The notes under the pieces: model-generated | The model's database searches: none | What the model was told of the DNA's origin: nothing | What the model saw: only the letters and a program-made list of their open reading frames with translations | Part shown: positions 1 to 8,661 of the stretch, one piece after another | How the letters are laid out: each line of letters opens with the position of its first letter | Numbering within the stretch: the stretch's first letter is position 1 | Position numbers and translations under genes: made by a program | Assembly (NCBI RefSeq): GCF_000350085.1 | Contig: NZ_CAUM01000134.1 | Coordinates: 124,001-188,000, forward strand | Origin: Mesorhizobium metallidurans STM 2683 | Lineage (GTDB): Bacteria > Pseudomonadota > Alphaproteobacteria > Rhizobiales > Rhizobiaceae | Length of the DNA stretch: 64,000 nucleotides | Direction: 5' to 3'

Positions 1-387
1 AAGATGCTCGTCGCCGCACGCCGCAAGGCCCGCCGCGCAGGCCTCGACATTCCGTTTCGCCATGCCGATGCGGCAGAACTGCCGTTCGAGGACGGCGGTT
101 TCGACGTCGTCATGATCACGACTGTGCTGCACATGGTGCCGGAAAGCAGGCGCCGCCCTTGCTTGAGCGAAGCCGGACGCATCCTGCGACCTGGCGGCCG
201 GCTATTGCTGATCGACTACGCCGGCAATCCCGACGAGCGCAAGCATCTATCGGCGAAACACGGCCGGCACGGCCAATTCGACCTGCACAACCTGCATGGG
301 CCACTGGCAGAGGCAGGTTTCAAGCATATCGAAGGCGGACCGCTCGAATGGCTCAGCCTACATTTCCTCCGCGCGACCAGAGCGTAG
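1..387 (+). CDS. SAM-dependent methyltransferase, C-terminal part (cut by window edge)
   Basis: This is the C-terminal part of a class I methyltransferase. The frame is open to the left edge, so the true start and the glycine-rich SAM-binding loop lie outside the window, and the ATG at 4 is probably internal. The visible part has the acidic-loop segment ADAAELPFEDGGFDVV and the LRPGGRLLLID strand typical of the methyltransferase_11 fold, and it ends at a TAG at 385-387. The substrate cannot be told from the fragment. About 55 bases separate it from the converging MFS remnant. Confidence 0.75.
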   Translation, partial: KMLVAARRKARRAGLDIPFRHADAAELPFEDGGFDVVMITTVLHMVPESRRRPCLSEAGRILRPGGRLLLIDYAGNPDERKHLSAKHGRHGQFDLHNLHGPLAEAGFKHIEGGPLEWLSLHFLRATRA

Positions 388-442
388 GCCTCATGGAACG
401 GAACTTGGGCGGGGCGGAAGCTCGTGAATAGACCCGATACAC

Positions 443-813
443 TCACGCCGCCGCCAAAGATCGCCGCGCCTTCCACATCAGAAGCCCGATCGCCACCAGA
501 TTCACCAGGTTCCAGGCGATGCCGTTCATGAACGCGGCCGCATAGGAGCCGGTGAGGTCATAGATCCAGCCCGACATCCAGCCGCCGACCGCCATGCCGA
601 AGATGGTCGCCATCATGACGATGCCGACGCGCTGGCCGGCCTCCCTGCCGCGCGATCGACGCCGAATTCGGCCTGCACGGCGGGCAGCACGACGACCACC
701 GCCCACATGCCGACACCGCCGATGGTCGCCAAGAGCATCGAGATGGCGAGCCGCATCCAGGCGTAGGCGATGTCGATGCCGGGGCTGCTTGCCTGGCTGG
801 CGGTTGTCGTCAA
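443..813 (-). pseudogene. MFS transporter remnant with internal deletion
   Basis: Two pieces of one MFS protein lie end to end in different frames. The N-terminal piece starts at a TTG at 811-813, preceded by an AGGAAA ribosome site, and has the first membrane helix (AISMLLATIGGVGMWAVVVV) and VQAEFGVD. At about 640-660 the reading passes into another frame that has only the last helices (GWMSGWIYDLTGSYAAAFMNG, then a final hydrophobic stretch) before the TGA at 443-445. Together they give about 120 residues against about 400 for a normal MFS protein. Roughly two thirds of the gene is missing, so it cannot work as a transporter. Confidence 0.7.
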
Positions 814-991
814 GGCGTTTCCTGTCCGCGTCTTTCTAGAAATCGACCGGTTCTTTCGCCACAATCGGCGCATTCGTGGCGCTGGGCAGCGCCACATCGG
901 GCAATTCCGTGGCTCCAGGGATTTGAAGCGGCAATGGAACAGTGGCCATCGTCCGGAGTTCTCCATGAACTCACCATGGAGGGAGTTTGCC

Positions 992-1279
992 ATGACCGCG
1001 AAACGAAAATGGTCGGCCGACGTGACCGAGCACAGCGATGCCATGGATCTCGAAGAGCACGTCTTCGAATCCCATGACGCCAGGAAGATCGCAGCCTCGC
1101 TGAAGCGCTCGGCCGAACATAGCGACCGGCGCAAGGCCGAGCCGTTCCAGTCTGCCATGTCGATGCTGAATTTCTACATCAACCGCGCCGGCAAGAACCT
1201 GCCGGCCGGGCAAAAGAAAGTGCTGGAGGACGCAAAAGACGAACTGCGCGTCGCCTTCGGACGCCCGAAAGAAGACTAG
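992..1279 (+). CDS. DUF3175 family protein
   Basis: This 95-residue soluble protein is highly charged, with the conserved core DLEEHVFESHDARKIAASLK followed by LNFYINRAGKNLP. The pattern matches the DUF3175 family, small proteins of unknown function common in rhizobia. It has no signal peptide or membrane segment. The start at 992 is chosen because GGAGGGAGTTTGCC lies just upstream; an in-frame upstream extension to 770 has no ribosome site and looks non-coding. Many Arg and Lys residues suggest nucleic-acid or polyanion contact, but that is a guess. Confidence 0.75.
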   Translation: MTAKRKWSADVTEHSDAMDLEEHVFESHDARKIAASLKRSAEHSDRRKAEPFQSAMSMLNFYINRAGKNLPAGQKKVLEDAKDELRVAFGRPKED

Positions 1280-1288
1280 AAGATCGAG

Positions 1289-2065
1289 CTATCTCGACCT
1301 GATGACGACGTCGGTATTGGCCAGCAGCTTGCGCACGGCATTGCGCGCCGCATCCGGTCGCTGCAGGCGGATGTTCTTCTCAATCGCCTCATGCAGCTTT
1401 TGCGCATGCTGCAAATCGTCCAGTTCCCGCGTCGTATAGGCGAACAGATGATCGAACGCGGATTCGATCAGCACCCCGAGCGGCACCAGAAGATCGTTGC
1501 CCGACGCCCTCAGGATGGCCAGATGAAATCGCGTGTCGGCGCGTGTGCGCTCCTGCAGGGTCGCCGCCTCGCCCATCTCCCGGCAGGCCTGGCTGATTTC
1601 GGCCATCTGCTCGTCGCTGCGCCGCATGGCGGCGAAGGCGCTTGCCTCCGGCTCGATGATGTGACGGAATTCCTGCACGGTTTTCAGGAAGACCTCGCGG
1701 TCGGGCGATGTTGCGTACCAGGCGAGCACGTCACGGTCGAGCAGGTTCCAGCGTTCCTTCGGTTCGACCCAGCTGCCGATCTTGGGGCGCGATGCCAGCA
1801 GGCTTTTCGCCATCAGCATCTTGATCGCCTCGCGCACCGCCGAGCGGCTGACATCGAAGGTCTCCGACCATTTGGCTTCGTTGGGCAGGATGGTTCCCGG
1901 CGGATAGTCGCCGCGCACGATCCTCAAGCCGATCTCGTTGGCCAGCGAGGCATGTACGCTCGACCCGGGAATGCGGGCCGCATCGGCCCGGCGAACGGCG
2001 GCCGGACGTTCAGCGGGCGCCGCACCGGCCAATTTTTTTTCCTTGTTCGGCTTTGCGTCCCGCAT
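1289..2065 (-). CDS. FadR-family GntR transcriptional regulator (copy 1)
   Basis: This 258-residue repressor-type regulator has a winged helix-turn-helix at about residues 35-100 (recognition region VSRSAVREAIKMLMAKSLL). An all-helical FCD ligand domain covers about 115-250, with candidate metal ligands in DTRFHLAIL and LHEAIEKN. FCD domains usually bind small carboxylates or sugar acids. Its DNA-binding domain is nearly identical to that of the regulator at 4209-4991, so both should read the same operators. Candidate operators are at 3085-3099 and 6478-6557. It is co-directional with and just downstream of the epimerase gene at 2157. Confidence 0.9.
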   Translation of the reverse strand: MRDAKPNKEKKLAGAAPAERPAAVRRADAARIPGSSVHASLANEIGLRIVRGDYPPGTILPNEAKWSETFDVSRSAVREAIKMLMAKSLLASRPKIGSWVEPKERWNLLDRDVLAWYATSPDREVFLKTVQEFRHIIEPEASAFAAMRRSDEQMAEISQACREMGEAATLQERTRADTRFHLAILRASGNDLLVPLGVLIESAFDHLFAYTTRELDDLQHAQKLHEAIEKNIRLQRPDAARNAVRKLLANTDVVIRSR

Positions 2066-2156
2066 CTGTCCCAGAAAGTCCGGATTTCAAAGCCTGTCAA
2101 GCACAGGACCGCAAAGCCTGCTTCTGTGCACAGATCAGCCCGGGATCATCACGTGA

Positions 2157-3053
2157 TCAGGCCTTCTTGACATATTGCCGCCAGCTATGCTCAGGCCGGA
2201 AGCCTAGCACATCCCTCGCCTTGCGGTTGGAGAGCAGCGTCTCATATTCGCCGAGTTCAGCCTTGACCGGCACGTCGGGGTAAAACCGCTTCAGCAACTC
2301 GGCCGTCGGCAGATCGGACGAACAATCGTCATTGGCGGCATTGAACACCTGATAGCCAAGCCCGTCCTTTTCGATCGCCCGCAGCGTGATCTGGCCAAGG
2401 TCGCGCGCATCGATATAGCTCCAGGCGATGCGCTTGCGGAAACCCGGATCGGCGAACCATTTCGGAAACAGCTGGTATTCATGCGGCTCGATGACGTTGC
2501 CGATGCGCAAGGCGTAGATGTCGGTGCCGTTGCGTTGCGCAAAGGCGCGCGCCGTCTTTTCGTTGACGACTTTGGACAGCGCATAGCTGTCCATCGGATC
2601 GACGTCGTAGTCCTCGTCGAGCGGGAAATATTTGGGATCGCGTGGCTCGTTGGCGAACACCAGCCCGTAGGTCGTCTCGCTGGAGGCGATCACCACCTTT
2701 GGGATGCCGAGTTTCACCGCTGCCTCGATGACATTGTAGGTGCCGAGCGCATTGATGCGGAACACCTCGTTGTCGGTCGTGATCATGATGCGCGGGATGG
2801 CCGCGAAATGCACCACGGCATCGACCGGCTGCGCGCGCAGTGACGGATCGAATTCGTGCAGCCCCATATAGCTGGAGAATGCGTTGAACACCTGCCCGCT
2901 GCCGGTGATATCGGTGATCAGCGTGCGCACCTTGGGATTGTCGAGCGGCTTGGTGTCGATATTGAGCACCTGACAGCCATGCTCGACCAGATATTGCACG
3001 ACATGACGCCCGGCCTTGCCGCTGCCACCGGTGAACATGATCCGCTTCGTCAT
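2157..3053 (-). CDS. NAD(P)-dependent epimerase/dehydrogenase (extended SDR)
   Basis: This 298-residue Rossmann-fold protein belongs to the extended short-chain dehydrogenase group. The N-terminus has the cofactor loop FTGGSGKAG (about residues 7-15), an acidic residue at the end of beta-2 (NID, 31-33) that favours NAD, the catalytic serine region IASSETTYG (122-130), and the YxxxK pair Y157/K161 in YALSK. It probably oxidises or epimerises a sugar or sugar acid, but the substrate is unknown. ATG at 3053 is preferred to GTG at 3065 because GGAGAG lies 7 bases upstream. It is divergent from the dehydrogenase at 3172, with a FadR-type operator between them. Confidence 0.88.
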   Translation of the reverse strand: MTKRIMFTGGSGKAGRHVVQYLVEHGCQVLNIDTKPLDNPKVRTLITDITGSGQVFNAFSSYMGLHEFDPSLRAQPVDAVVHFAAIPRIMITTDNEVFRINALGTYNVIEAAVKLGIPKVVIASSETTYGLVFANEPRDPKYFPLDEDYDVDPMDSYALSKVVNEKTARAFAQRNGTDIYALRIGNVIEPHEYQLFPKWFADPGFRKRIAWSYIDARDLGQITLRAIEKDGLGYQVFNAANDDCSSDLPTAELLKRFYPDVPVKAELGEYETLLSNRKARDVLGFRPEHSWRQYVKKA

Positions 3054-3084
3054 TTTGCTCTCCACATCGCTTGGGAATTATGTG

Positions 3085-3099
3085 TATTGTCAGACAATA
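3085..3099. promoter_or_regulatory. FadR-type GntR operator between divergent genes
   Basis: The palindrome TATTGTCAGACAATA is perfect around its central A and fits the FadR-family consensus TNGTNNNACNA. It lies 31 bases upstream of the epimerase start at 3053 and 72 bases upstream of the dehydrogenase at 3172, where it could repress both. The closest regulators are the two near-identical FadR-type proteins at 1289 and 4209. The assignment rests on motif and position only. Confidence 0.65.
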
Positions 3100-3171
3100 T
3101 TGCATTCTGCAACCGCCTGCGGCAAGAACGGCGGCGCTATTGTCGATAATTTCCAGACAGGACAAAACGAC

Positions 3172-4110
3172 ATGACCACGACCGCCGCGAGCGAAAAAAT
3201 CGGCTTCATCGGCCTTGGCCTGATGGGGCATGGAATCGCCAAGAACATCGTCGACAAGGGCTATGCGCTGACGTTTCTCGGCCGTAAGAACCGCAAGCCT
3301 GCGGAAGACTTGGCTAGCCGCGGAGCCAAGGAAGCGGCCACCTCGCGCGATGTGGCGGCGGCATCCGATATCGTCTTCATCTGCGTCACCGGCTCGCGCG
3401 AGGTGGAAGCCATTGTCCGCGGATCCGGCGGCCTCAAGGACGGTTTGAAGAAGGGCTCTGTCGTCGTCGATTGTTCGACCTCCGATCCGGTTTCGACGAT
3501 GGCGCTCGCCGCCGAACTCAAGGCGCTCGGCGTCGACTATGTCGATGCCCCGCTCAGCCGCACGCCAAAGGAGGCCTGGGAAGGCACGCTCGACGCCATG
3601 GTCGGCGCCTCCGACGCGGTCTTTGCCCGGCTGAAACCGGTGCTCGATACCTGGGCCGGACGCATCGTCCATATCGGCGGCACCGGCGACGGCCACCGCA
3701 TGAAGCTGCTCAACAATTTCATTTCGCTCGGCTACGCGGCGATCTATTCCGAGGCGCTGGCGCTGGCCGAGAAGGTCGGCATCTCGCCGCCGCGTTTCGA
3801 CAGCGTCATCCGCAACGGCCGCATGGATTGCGGCTTCTACCAGACCTTCATGCGCTGGACGCTGGAGGGCGACCGCGACGCCCATAAATTCACCATCGCC
3901 AATGCCTTCAAGGACCTCACCTATCTCGAATCGATGGCGGGTGCGGCCGGCATCGCCAACCCGCTCGGCAATGCCACCAAGAACGCCTTCGCCGGCGCCT
4001 TCGCCGCCGGCCCCGCCGATCAATATGTGCCGATGCTGGCAACGCATGTCGCCAAGGTCAACGGCGTCGACCTGATGCCGACCAAGGACGGGAAAAAGCA
4101 GACGATCTGA
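3172..4110 (+). CDS. NAD(P)-dependent beta-hydroxyacid dehydrogenase (HIBADH/GarR family)
   Basis: This 312-residue protein starts at ATG 3172 (CAGACAGGACAAAACGAC upstream); the longer frame to 3016 runs back through the promoter. The N-terminal Rossmann motif is GFIGLGLMGHGIAKN. The substrate loop DAPLSRTPKEAWEGTLDAM replaces the usual DAPVSGG, and the catalytic-lysine segment is MKLLNNF. Relatives reduce tartronate semialdehyde or oxidise 3-hydroxyisobutyrate or sugar-acid intermediates. The altered loop makes the substrate uncertain. It is divergent from the epimerase and probably works in the same sugar-acid pathway. Confidence 0.88.
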   Translation: MTTTAASEKIGFIGLGLMGHGIAKNIVDKGYALTFLGRKNRKPAEDLASRGAKEAATSRDVAAASDIVFICVTGSREVEAIVRGSGGLKDGLKKGSVVVDCSTSDPVSTMALAAELKALGVDYVDAPLSRTPKEAWEGTLDAMVGASDAVFARLKPVLDTWAGRIVHIGGTGDGHRMKLLNNFISLGYAAIYSEALALAEKVGISPPRFDSVIRNGRMDCGFYQTFMRWTLEGDRDAHKFTIANAFKDLTYLESMAGAAGIANPLGNATKNAFAGAFAAGPADQYVPMLATHVAKVNGVDLMPTKDGKKQTI

Positions 4111-4208
4111 GCGCGACCGGCCGACATCGGGATTCCACCTGATTCATCCCATGAGGATCGAGCTCTACCTTATTGTTCCAAGTGCGATTTCTCGTGCTTA
4201 GGGGGCGT

Positions 4209-4991
4209 TTATCGCCGTGATCGCCCAATGACGTCATCGGTGTTGGCAAGCAGTCTGTGCACCGCATTGCGGGCGGCGCCCGGCCGCCTCAGGCGGATGT
4301 TCTTCTCGATCGCCTCGTGCAGGGACTGAGCCCGTCGCTGGTCGCTGTGCTCGCGGGTGACGAAGACGAACAGGTGGTCGAGCGCCGATTCGATCAGCAC
4401 GCCGAGCGGCACCAGCAGGTCGTTGCCCGACGCCCTCAGGATGGCCAGATGGAAGCGCGTATCGGCTCGGGTGCGCTCCTGCAGCGTTGCCGCATCGCCC
4501 ATCTCCCGGCAGGCCTGGCTGATCTCGGCCATCTGCTCGTCGCTGCGTCGCGTGGCAGCGAAGGCACTGGCTTCCGGTTCGATGATATGACGAAATTCCT
4601 GCACGGTGCGCAGGAACGCCTCGCGGTCGGGTGCGGTCGCATACCAGGCGAGCACGTCACGGTCGAGCAGGTTCCAGCGCTCCTTCGGCTCGACCCAGCT
4701 GCCGATCTTGGGGCGCGATGCCAACAGGCTTTTGGCCATCAGCATCTTGATCGCCTCGCGCACTGCCGAGCGGCTGACGTTGAAGGTTTCCGACCATTTG
4801 GCTTCGTTGGGCAGGATGGCCCCGGGGGGATAGTCGCCGCGCACGATCCGAAGACCGATCTCGCTTGCCAGCGAGGCATGGACGCTCGATCCGGGAAAAT
4901 GTGCCGCGTCGGCGCGCCGAAAGGTAGCCGGGGCTCTGACAGCCGCCTCGGCCTTGGCGGGTCGTTTCCTTGATTTTGCGTCGTCCGGCAT
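4209..4991 (-). CDS. FadR-family GntR transcriptional regulator (copy 2)
   Basis: This 260-residue paralogue of the regulator at 1289-2065 matches it almost residue for residue from the SSVHASLA segment through the FCD domain. The main differences are in the first 35 residues and near LFVFVTREHSDQRRAQS, against LFAYTTRELDDLQHAQK in copy 1. The start at 4991 (ATG) gives a length like that of copy 1; the open frame continues to 5150 without a better ribosome site. It lies downstream of and convergent to the dehydrogenase at 3172, and next to the sugar-binding gene at 5211. The pair probably arose by local duplication. Confidence 0.9.
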   Translation of the reverse strand: MPDDAKSRKRPAKAEAAVRAPATFRRADAAHFPGSSVHASLASEIGLRIVRGDYPPGAILPNEAKWSETFNVSRSAVREAIKMLMAKSLLASRPKIGSWVEPKERWNLLDRDVLAWYATAPDREAFLRTVQEFRHIIEPEASAFAATRRSDEQMAEISQACREMGDAATLQERTRADTRFHLAILRASGNDLLVPLGVLIESALDHLFVFVTREHSDQRRAQSLHEAIEKNIRLRRPGAARNAVHRLLANTDDVIGRSRR

Positions 4992-5167
4992 CCACGTTCC
5001 AATGCGTCGGCTGTCTGTCGCGGGCAATTGTCGGGAGTTCAGATTCCTTGCCGAATGGCCCTTCGCCGAAATGCGAACTATGGGCGCGTCGAAACCGGGG
5101 CATTCCGTCCCAGGCGCGCTGCTTCGTCCCTTGTCATGAACCGGATACATTCCATGATCCGGGGTGG

Positions 5168-5200
5168 CGGGGCGCCCGCTCTACAGCTTCCGGCGCCCCG
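5168..5200 (-). other. Stem-loop just downstream of a binding-protein gene
   Basis: CGGGGCGCC (5168-5176) and GGCGCCCCG (5192-5200) form a perfect 9-bp stem with a 15-base loop, 11 bases past the stop of the binding-protein gene. No T-run follows on the minus strand, so it is a weak intrinsic terminator at best. It may instead stabilise the 3' end of the mRNA. Confidence 0.5.
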
Positions 5201-5210
5201 AAATTGCGGC

Positions 5211-6200
5211 CTACTTCTGGATGCAGGTGTCGACCGTGTCCTTGGTGCATTCGTCGAGGCCGGTGAACACCGGATCGGCAACGGTCTTGCCTTCGATCAG
5301 GTCGATCATCACCGACGGCGCCTTGTAACCCATCTCGAACGGCCGCTGGCCGACGAGTGCGGTGACAAGGCCTTCACGGGCGATCGCCACCTCGTCGCCG
5401 ATCGTGTCGGCGGCGCCGATGACGAATTCGTTCTTGGCGATCTTGTCGGCCATCGGCTTGAACAGGTCGCGATAGGGCTGCGGCGCGCCAAACAGCGGCC
5501 AGCCGCCCATGATACCGAAGGCGTCGAGATCGGGGTTGGCGGCGAGGATATCGGTCATCGCCTGCACGCCCTTGGCGCCGTCGTCATTGGTGAACACCGG
5601 GCAGCCGGCGACTTCCGTCCAGCCGCCTTCGCCGGCGAGCGCCGCAAGGCCCTCCTTGCCGGAGAGCGCATCACGCATGCCCTGCGCACGGCGCAGGATG
5701 TTGTCGGCGGCAGGATTGCCCTCGATGGTGCAGATCTTGCCACCATTCGGCTTGCCCTTCTTGATGTACTCGCCGATCTTCTTGCCCATCAGATAGTTGT
5801 CGGTGCCGAGATAGGTCTTGCGCAGGCCGGCATCTTCCTTGGCGAGGTCGGCGTCGATGGTCATGATCGGGATCGACGGATTGGCGCTCTTGATCGTCTG
5901 CGCGATCAGCGGCGCGTTGGACGGCGAAATGGCCATCGCCACGGTATCGGACTTGCTCAGCATGTCGCCGACGATCTGCGCCTCGCCGGCCTCGTCGGAG
6001 GTCGAAGCCGGACCGGTGTAGAAGCACTCATACTCCGAGCTGGCATTTTCCTTGTTCCATTTCTGGCAACCCTGGTTGATGGCCTCGAAGAACGGATTGT
6101 CGAGACCCTTCACGACGATGACGAGCTGTTTCTTGGCCAAAGCCGGCCCGGCGCCGAGTGCCATGACGGCGGCAGCGGCGAGCAATAGTGATTTCCTCAT
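5211..6200 (-). CDS. Sugar ABC transporter substrate-binding protein (CUT2, RbsB-like)
   Basis: This 329-residue periplasmic protein has a signal peptide of about 22 residues ending in ALAKK. The mature part begins KQLVIVVKGLDNPFF, the classic first strand of the RbsB/Peripla_BP_4 fold, and later shows PIMTIDAD and FGIMGGWPLFG ligand-cleft segments. Four cysteines may form disulphides. The ATG at 6200 has GGGAGGACTGAC upstream. It is divergent from the cognate ATPase (6677) and permease (7493), sharing the 6201-6676 control region with three FadR-type operators. The ligand is probably a monosaccharide or sugar acid. Confidence 0.9.
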   Translation of the reverse strand: MRKSLLLAAAAVMALGAGPALAKKQLVIVVKGLDNPFFEAINQGCQKWNKENASSEYECFYTGPASTSDEAGEAQIVGDMLSKSDTVAMAISPSNAPLIAQTIKSANPSIPIMTIDADLAKEDAGLRKTYLGTDNYLMGKKIGEYIKKGKPNGGKICTIEGNPAADNILRRAQGMRDALSGKEGLAALAGEGGWTEVAGCPVFTNDDGAKGVQAMTDILAANPDLDAFGIMGGWPLFGAPQPYRDLFKPMADKIAKNEFVIGAADTIGDEVAIAREGLVTALVGQRPFEMGYKAPSVMIDLIEGKTVADPVFTGLDECTKDTVDTCIQK

Positions 6201-6477
6201 GTCAGTCCTCCCTTGAAAACAGACGGACACGGCGTGTCCGCCACACAGACCGACCGGATCAAGCAATGACAGAGGATCGTTGCACGAGCGCTCGTGTCGC
6301 CAAGCCAGGTCGATAAGCATTTCCAGATGCGGTCTCGAAGCCGCCCAACAAACACTGCTGTCGGCAGTCCCTCGACCGATAAGCCTCCGCCGACCCGCCC
6401 GGAAAACCGGCAACAGGGTCGGCATATTCTCCTCCGACGCTTAGCTAATATCGGCTCGCGGCCAACGTCAATCTCTA

Positions 6478-6557
6478 TTTGTCCTACAAAACTGATTTTT
6501 AAGGAGCCCTCCCCTCAATTCGTCGGACAATTGCCAGATCTTATTCGTCCGACAATT
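6478..6557. promoter_or_regulatory. Three FadR-type operators in a 476-base divergent control region
   Basis: The gene-free stretch 6201-6676 separates the binding-protein gene from the ATPase gene. It holds TTTGTCCTACAAA (6478-6490), ATTCGTCGGACAATT (6518-6532) and ATTCGTCCGACAATT (6543-6557), all fitting TNGTNNNACNA. The last two are near copies with centres about 25 bases apart, which suggests cooperative binding. They match the 3085-3099 operator in core bases. I saw no other clear element in the rest of this region. Confidence 0.65.
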
Positions 6558-6676
6558 GACGCCGGTGCGGGCATTCGCATAATGGACTTCAAAATCGCTG
6601 TCTCCGGGAGGAGCTGGGGAGAGCGGGGCCGCGGCGGAACCGCGGGCCGGAAAAGCACGGGGAGGCAAGAAGGCTG

Positions 6677-7420
6677 GTGGCGGTTCTCGAACTCACCAAT
6701 ATCTCGAAACATTTCGGCGCCATCCAGGCGGTCAACGACGTGTCGCTGTCGATCGAGCCCGGGCAGGTCGTCGGCCTGATGGGCGACAATGGCGCGGGCA
6801 AGTCGACCCTGGTCAAAATGATCGCCGGCAATTTCCGCCCGAGCCATGGCACGATGCAGATGGACGGCAAGGACCTGATCCTGCACAAGCCGGTCGAGGC
6901 GCGCCAGCATGGCATCGAGATCGTCCATCAGGACCTGGCGCTATGCAACAATCTGACGGCCGCAGCGAATGTCTATCTCGGCCGCGAGCTGCGCCGGGGC
7001 GTCGGGCCGTTTCGCATCCTCGACTATGCCGCCATGTACAAGCGCGCCGGCCAGATCTTTGCGGTGCTTAAGTCCGAAACCCGGCCGCGCGACCTCGTCA
7101 AGCAGATGTCGGGCGGCCAGCGGCAAGCGGTGGCGATCGCTCGCACCATGCTTTCCCAGGCCAAGATCGTCCTGATGGACGAGCCGACGGCGGCGATCTC
7201 GGTGCGGCAGGTGGCGGAGGTGCTGAATTTGATCCGCCATCTGCGCGACCAGGGTATATCAGTCGTGCTGATCAGTCACCGCATGCCCGACGTCTTTGAC
7301 GTTGCCGACCGCGTCATCGTCATGCGGCGCGGCCGCAAGGTCGCCGACAAGACGATCGCATCGAGTTCGCCCGAGGAGGTCACGGGCCTGATCACCGGCG
7401 CCATCGAGCAGGTATCATGA
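6677..7420 (+). CDS. Sugar ABC transporter ATP-binding protein (single-domain, FrcA-like)
   Basis: This 247-residue ATPase has one ABC domain, unlike the double-domain RbsA. It starts at GTG 6677 after GGGGAGGCAAG. Motifs in order are Walker A GDNGAGKST, Q-loop IVHQDLAL, signature MSGGQRQAVAIART, Walker B VLMDEPTAA and H-loop ISHR. Single-domain CUT2 ATPases of this kind (FrcA of the rhizobial fructose system) act as homodimers. It is followed by its permease at 7493 and divergent from the binding protein at 5211-6200. Confidence 0.9.
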   Translation: MAVLELTNISKHFGAIQAVNDVSLSIEPGQVVGLMGDNGAGKSTLVKMIAGNFRPSHGTMQMDGKDLILHKPVEARQHGIEIVHQDLALCNNLTAAANVYLGRELRRGVGPFRILDYAAMYKRAGQIFAVLKSETRPRDLVKQMSGGQRQAVAIARTMLSQAKIVLMDEPTAAISVRQVAEVLNLIRHLRDQGISVVLISHRMPDVFDVADRVIVMRRGRKVADKTIASSSPEEVTGLITGAIEQVS

Positions 7421-7492
7421 AAGTGGTCCGGAATTTCGAAGCTTTGAATTCGCCGTGCTGACGCGCTTCGCCACCGGCATGAGAGGTCGATA

Positions 7493-8491
7493 ATGGCAGC
7501 CACCCTTGACCAGACGATTGCACAGAAACAGCACACCTTGCTGTCCAGGGTGTTCGCCACCCAGACCTTCTGGGTGGTGATTGCGGTCATCCTCGCCTGC
7601 CTGTTCCTGTCGTTTGCCACCGATTCCTTCGCTACGCCGAAGAACCTTTACAACATCACCCGCAACATCACCTTCGTTGCCATCGTCGCGCTCGGCATGA
7701 CCTTCGTCATCATCACCGGCGGTATCGACCTGTCGGTCGGCTCGGTGCTTTGCCTGTGTTCGATGATATTGGCCGTCACCATGCATGCCGGCTACTCGAT
7801 CGAGATCGGCATTGCCGCCGCGATCGCGACGGCGCTGATCGTCGGCGCCTTCAACGGAGTTCTGATCGCCTATCTTGGCTTTCCGCCCTTCGTGGTGACG
7901 CTCGGTATGCTGTCGATCGCGCGCAGCCTCGCCATGGTCGCCTCCAACAACACCGTCGTCTTCCAGTTCGGACCGGACCACGACAAGCTTCTGGCGCTGG
8001 GCGGCGGAGCCTGGCTGTTCGGCATCGCCAATCCGGTGCTCTATATGATCCTGCTGGCGCTCATCACCGGCTTCGTCCTGCGCTGGACGAAATTCGGCCG
8101 GCACATCTTCGCCATCGGCGGCAATGAGCATGCGGCGACGCTGACCGGCGTTCCGGTGCGCCAGATCAAGGTCGCGGTCTACATGATCTCGGCGCTGGCC
8201 GCCGGCATTGCCGGCATCATCCAGACCGGCTGGCTGGGCGCCGTCACCACCAATCTCGGCAACGGCATGGAGCTTCAGGTGATCGCCGCCACCGTCATCG
8301 GTGGCGCCAACCTGGCCGGCGGCGTCGGCACCGCCTTCGGCGCCATCGTCGGCGCGGCGCTGATCGAGGTGATCCGCAACAGCCTCGGCCTGCTCGGCAT
8401 CAATGCCTTCTGGCAAGGCGTGTTCATTGGTGGCGCGATTCTGCTGGCTGTCCTGTTCGACCGGATACGCAACTTCAGGCGCAGCGACTAA
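7493..8491 (+). CDS. Sugar ABC transporter permease (CUT2)
   Basis: This 332-residue membrane protein has about nine or ten hydrophobic segments. It carries the family signature GGIDLSVGSV (about residues 77-86) and the later loop VIGGANLAGGVGT, both typical of RbsC/FrcC permeases, which dimerise across the inner membrane. The ATG at 7493 follows AGAGGTCGATA. It is separated by 72 bases from the ATPase gene and almost certainly co-transcribed with it. It completes the importer formed with 5211-6200 and 6677-7420. Confidence 0.9.
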   Translation: MAATLDQTIAQKQHTLLSRVFATQTFWVVIAVILACLFLSFATDSFATPKNLYNITRNITFVAIVALGMTFVIITGGIDLSVGSVLCLCSMILAVTMHAGYSIEIGIAAAIATALIVGAFNGVLIAYLGFPPFVVTLGMLSIARSLAMVASNNTVVFQFGPDHDKLLALGGGAWLFGIANPVLYMILLALITGFVLRWTKFGRHIFAIGGNEHAATLTGVPVRQIKVAVYMISALAAGIAGIIQTGWLGAVTTNLGNGMELQVIAATVIGGANLAGGVGTAFGAIVGAALIEVIRNSLGLLGINAFWQGVFIGGAILLAVLFDRIRNFRRSD

Positions 8492-8661
8492 GGCCACCAG
8501 CGCTATTCGTTCTCTTTCCTATCGCTCAGTCTGAAAAACAGCGGCTCGGGGTTCTATGGCGGGCGCGGATGCGCGCATGCGCCTTGACGCAGGCCCGAAC
8601 TGGGCAGCAATATCCCCACTGCAGGCGAAGGGAGGCCAGTCGTCTGCGGGAGGATATACCC

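Noticed and set aside
5028-6188. 386-codon open frame on the plus strand over the binding-protein gene
   Set aside because: The opposite strand encodes a complete periplasmic binding protein with signal peptide and ribosome site. The plus-strand product has no recognisable domain.
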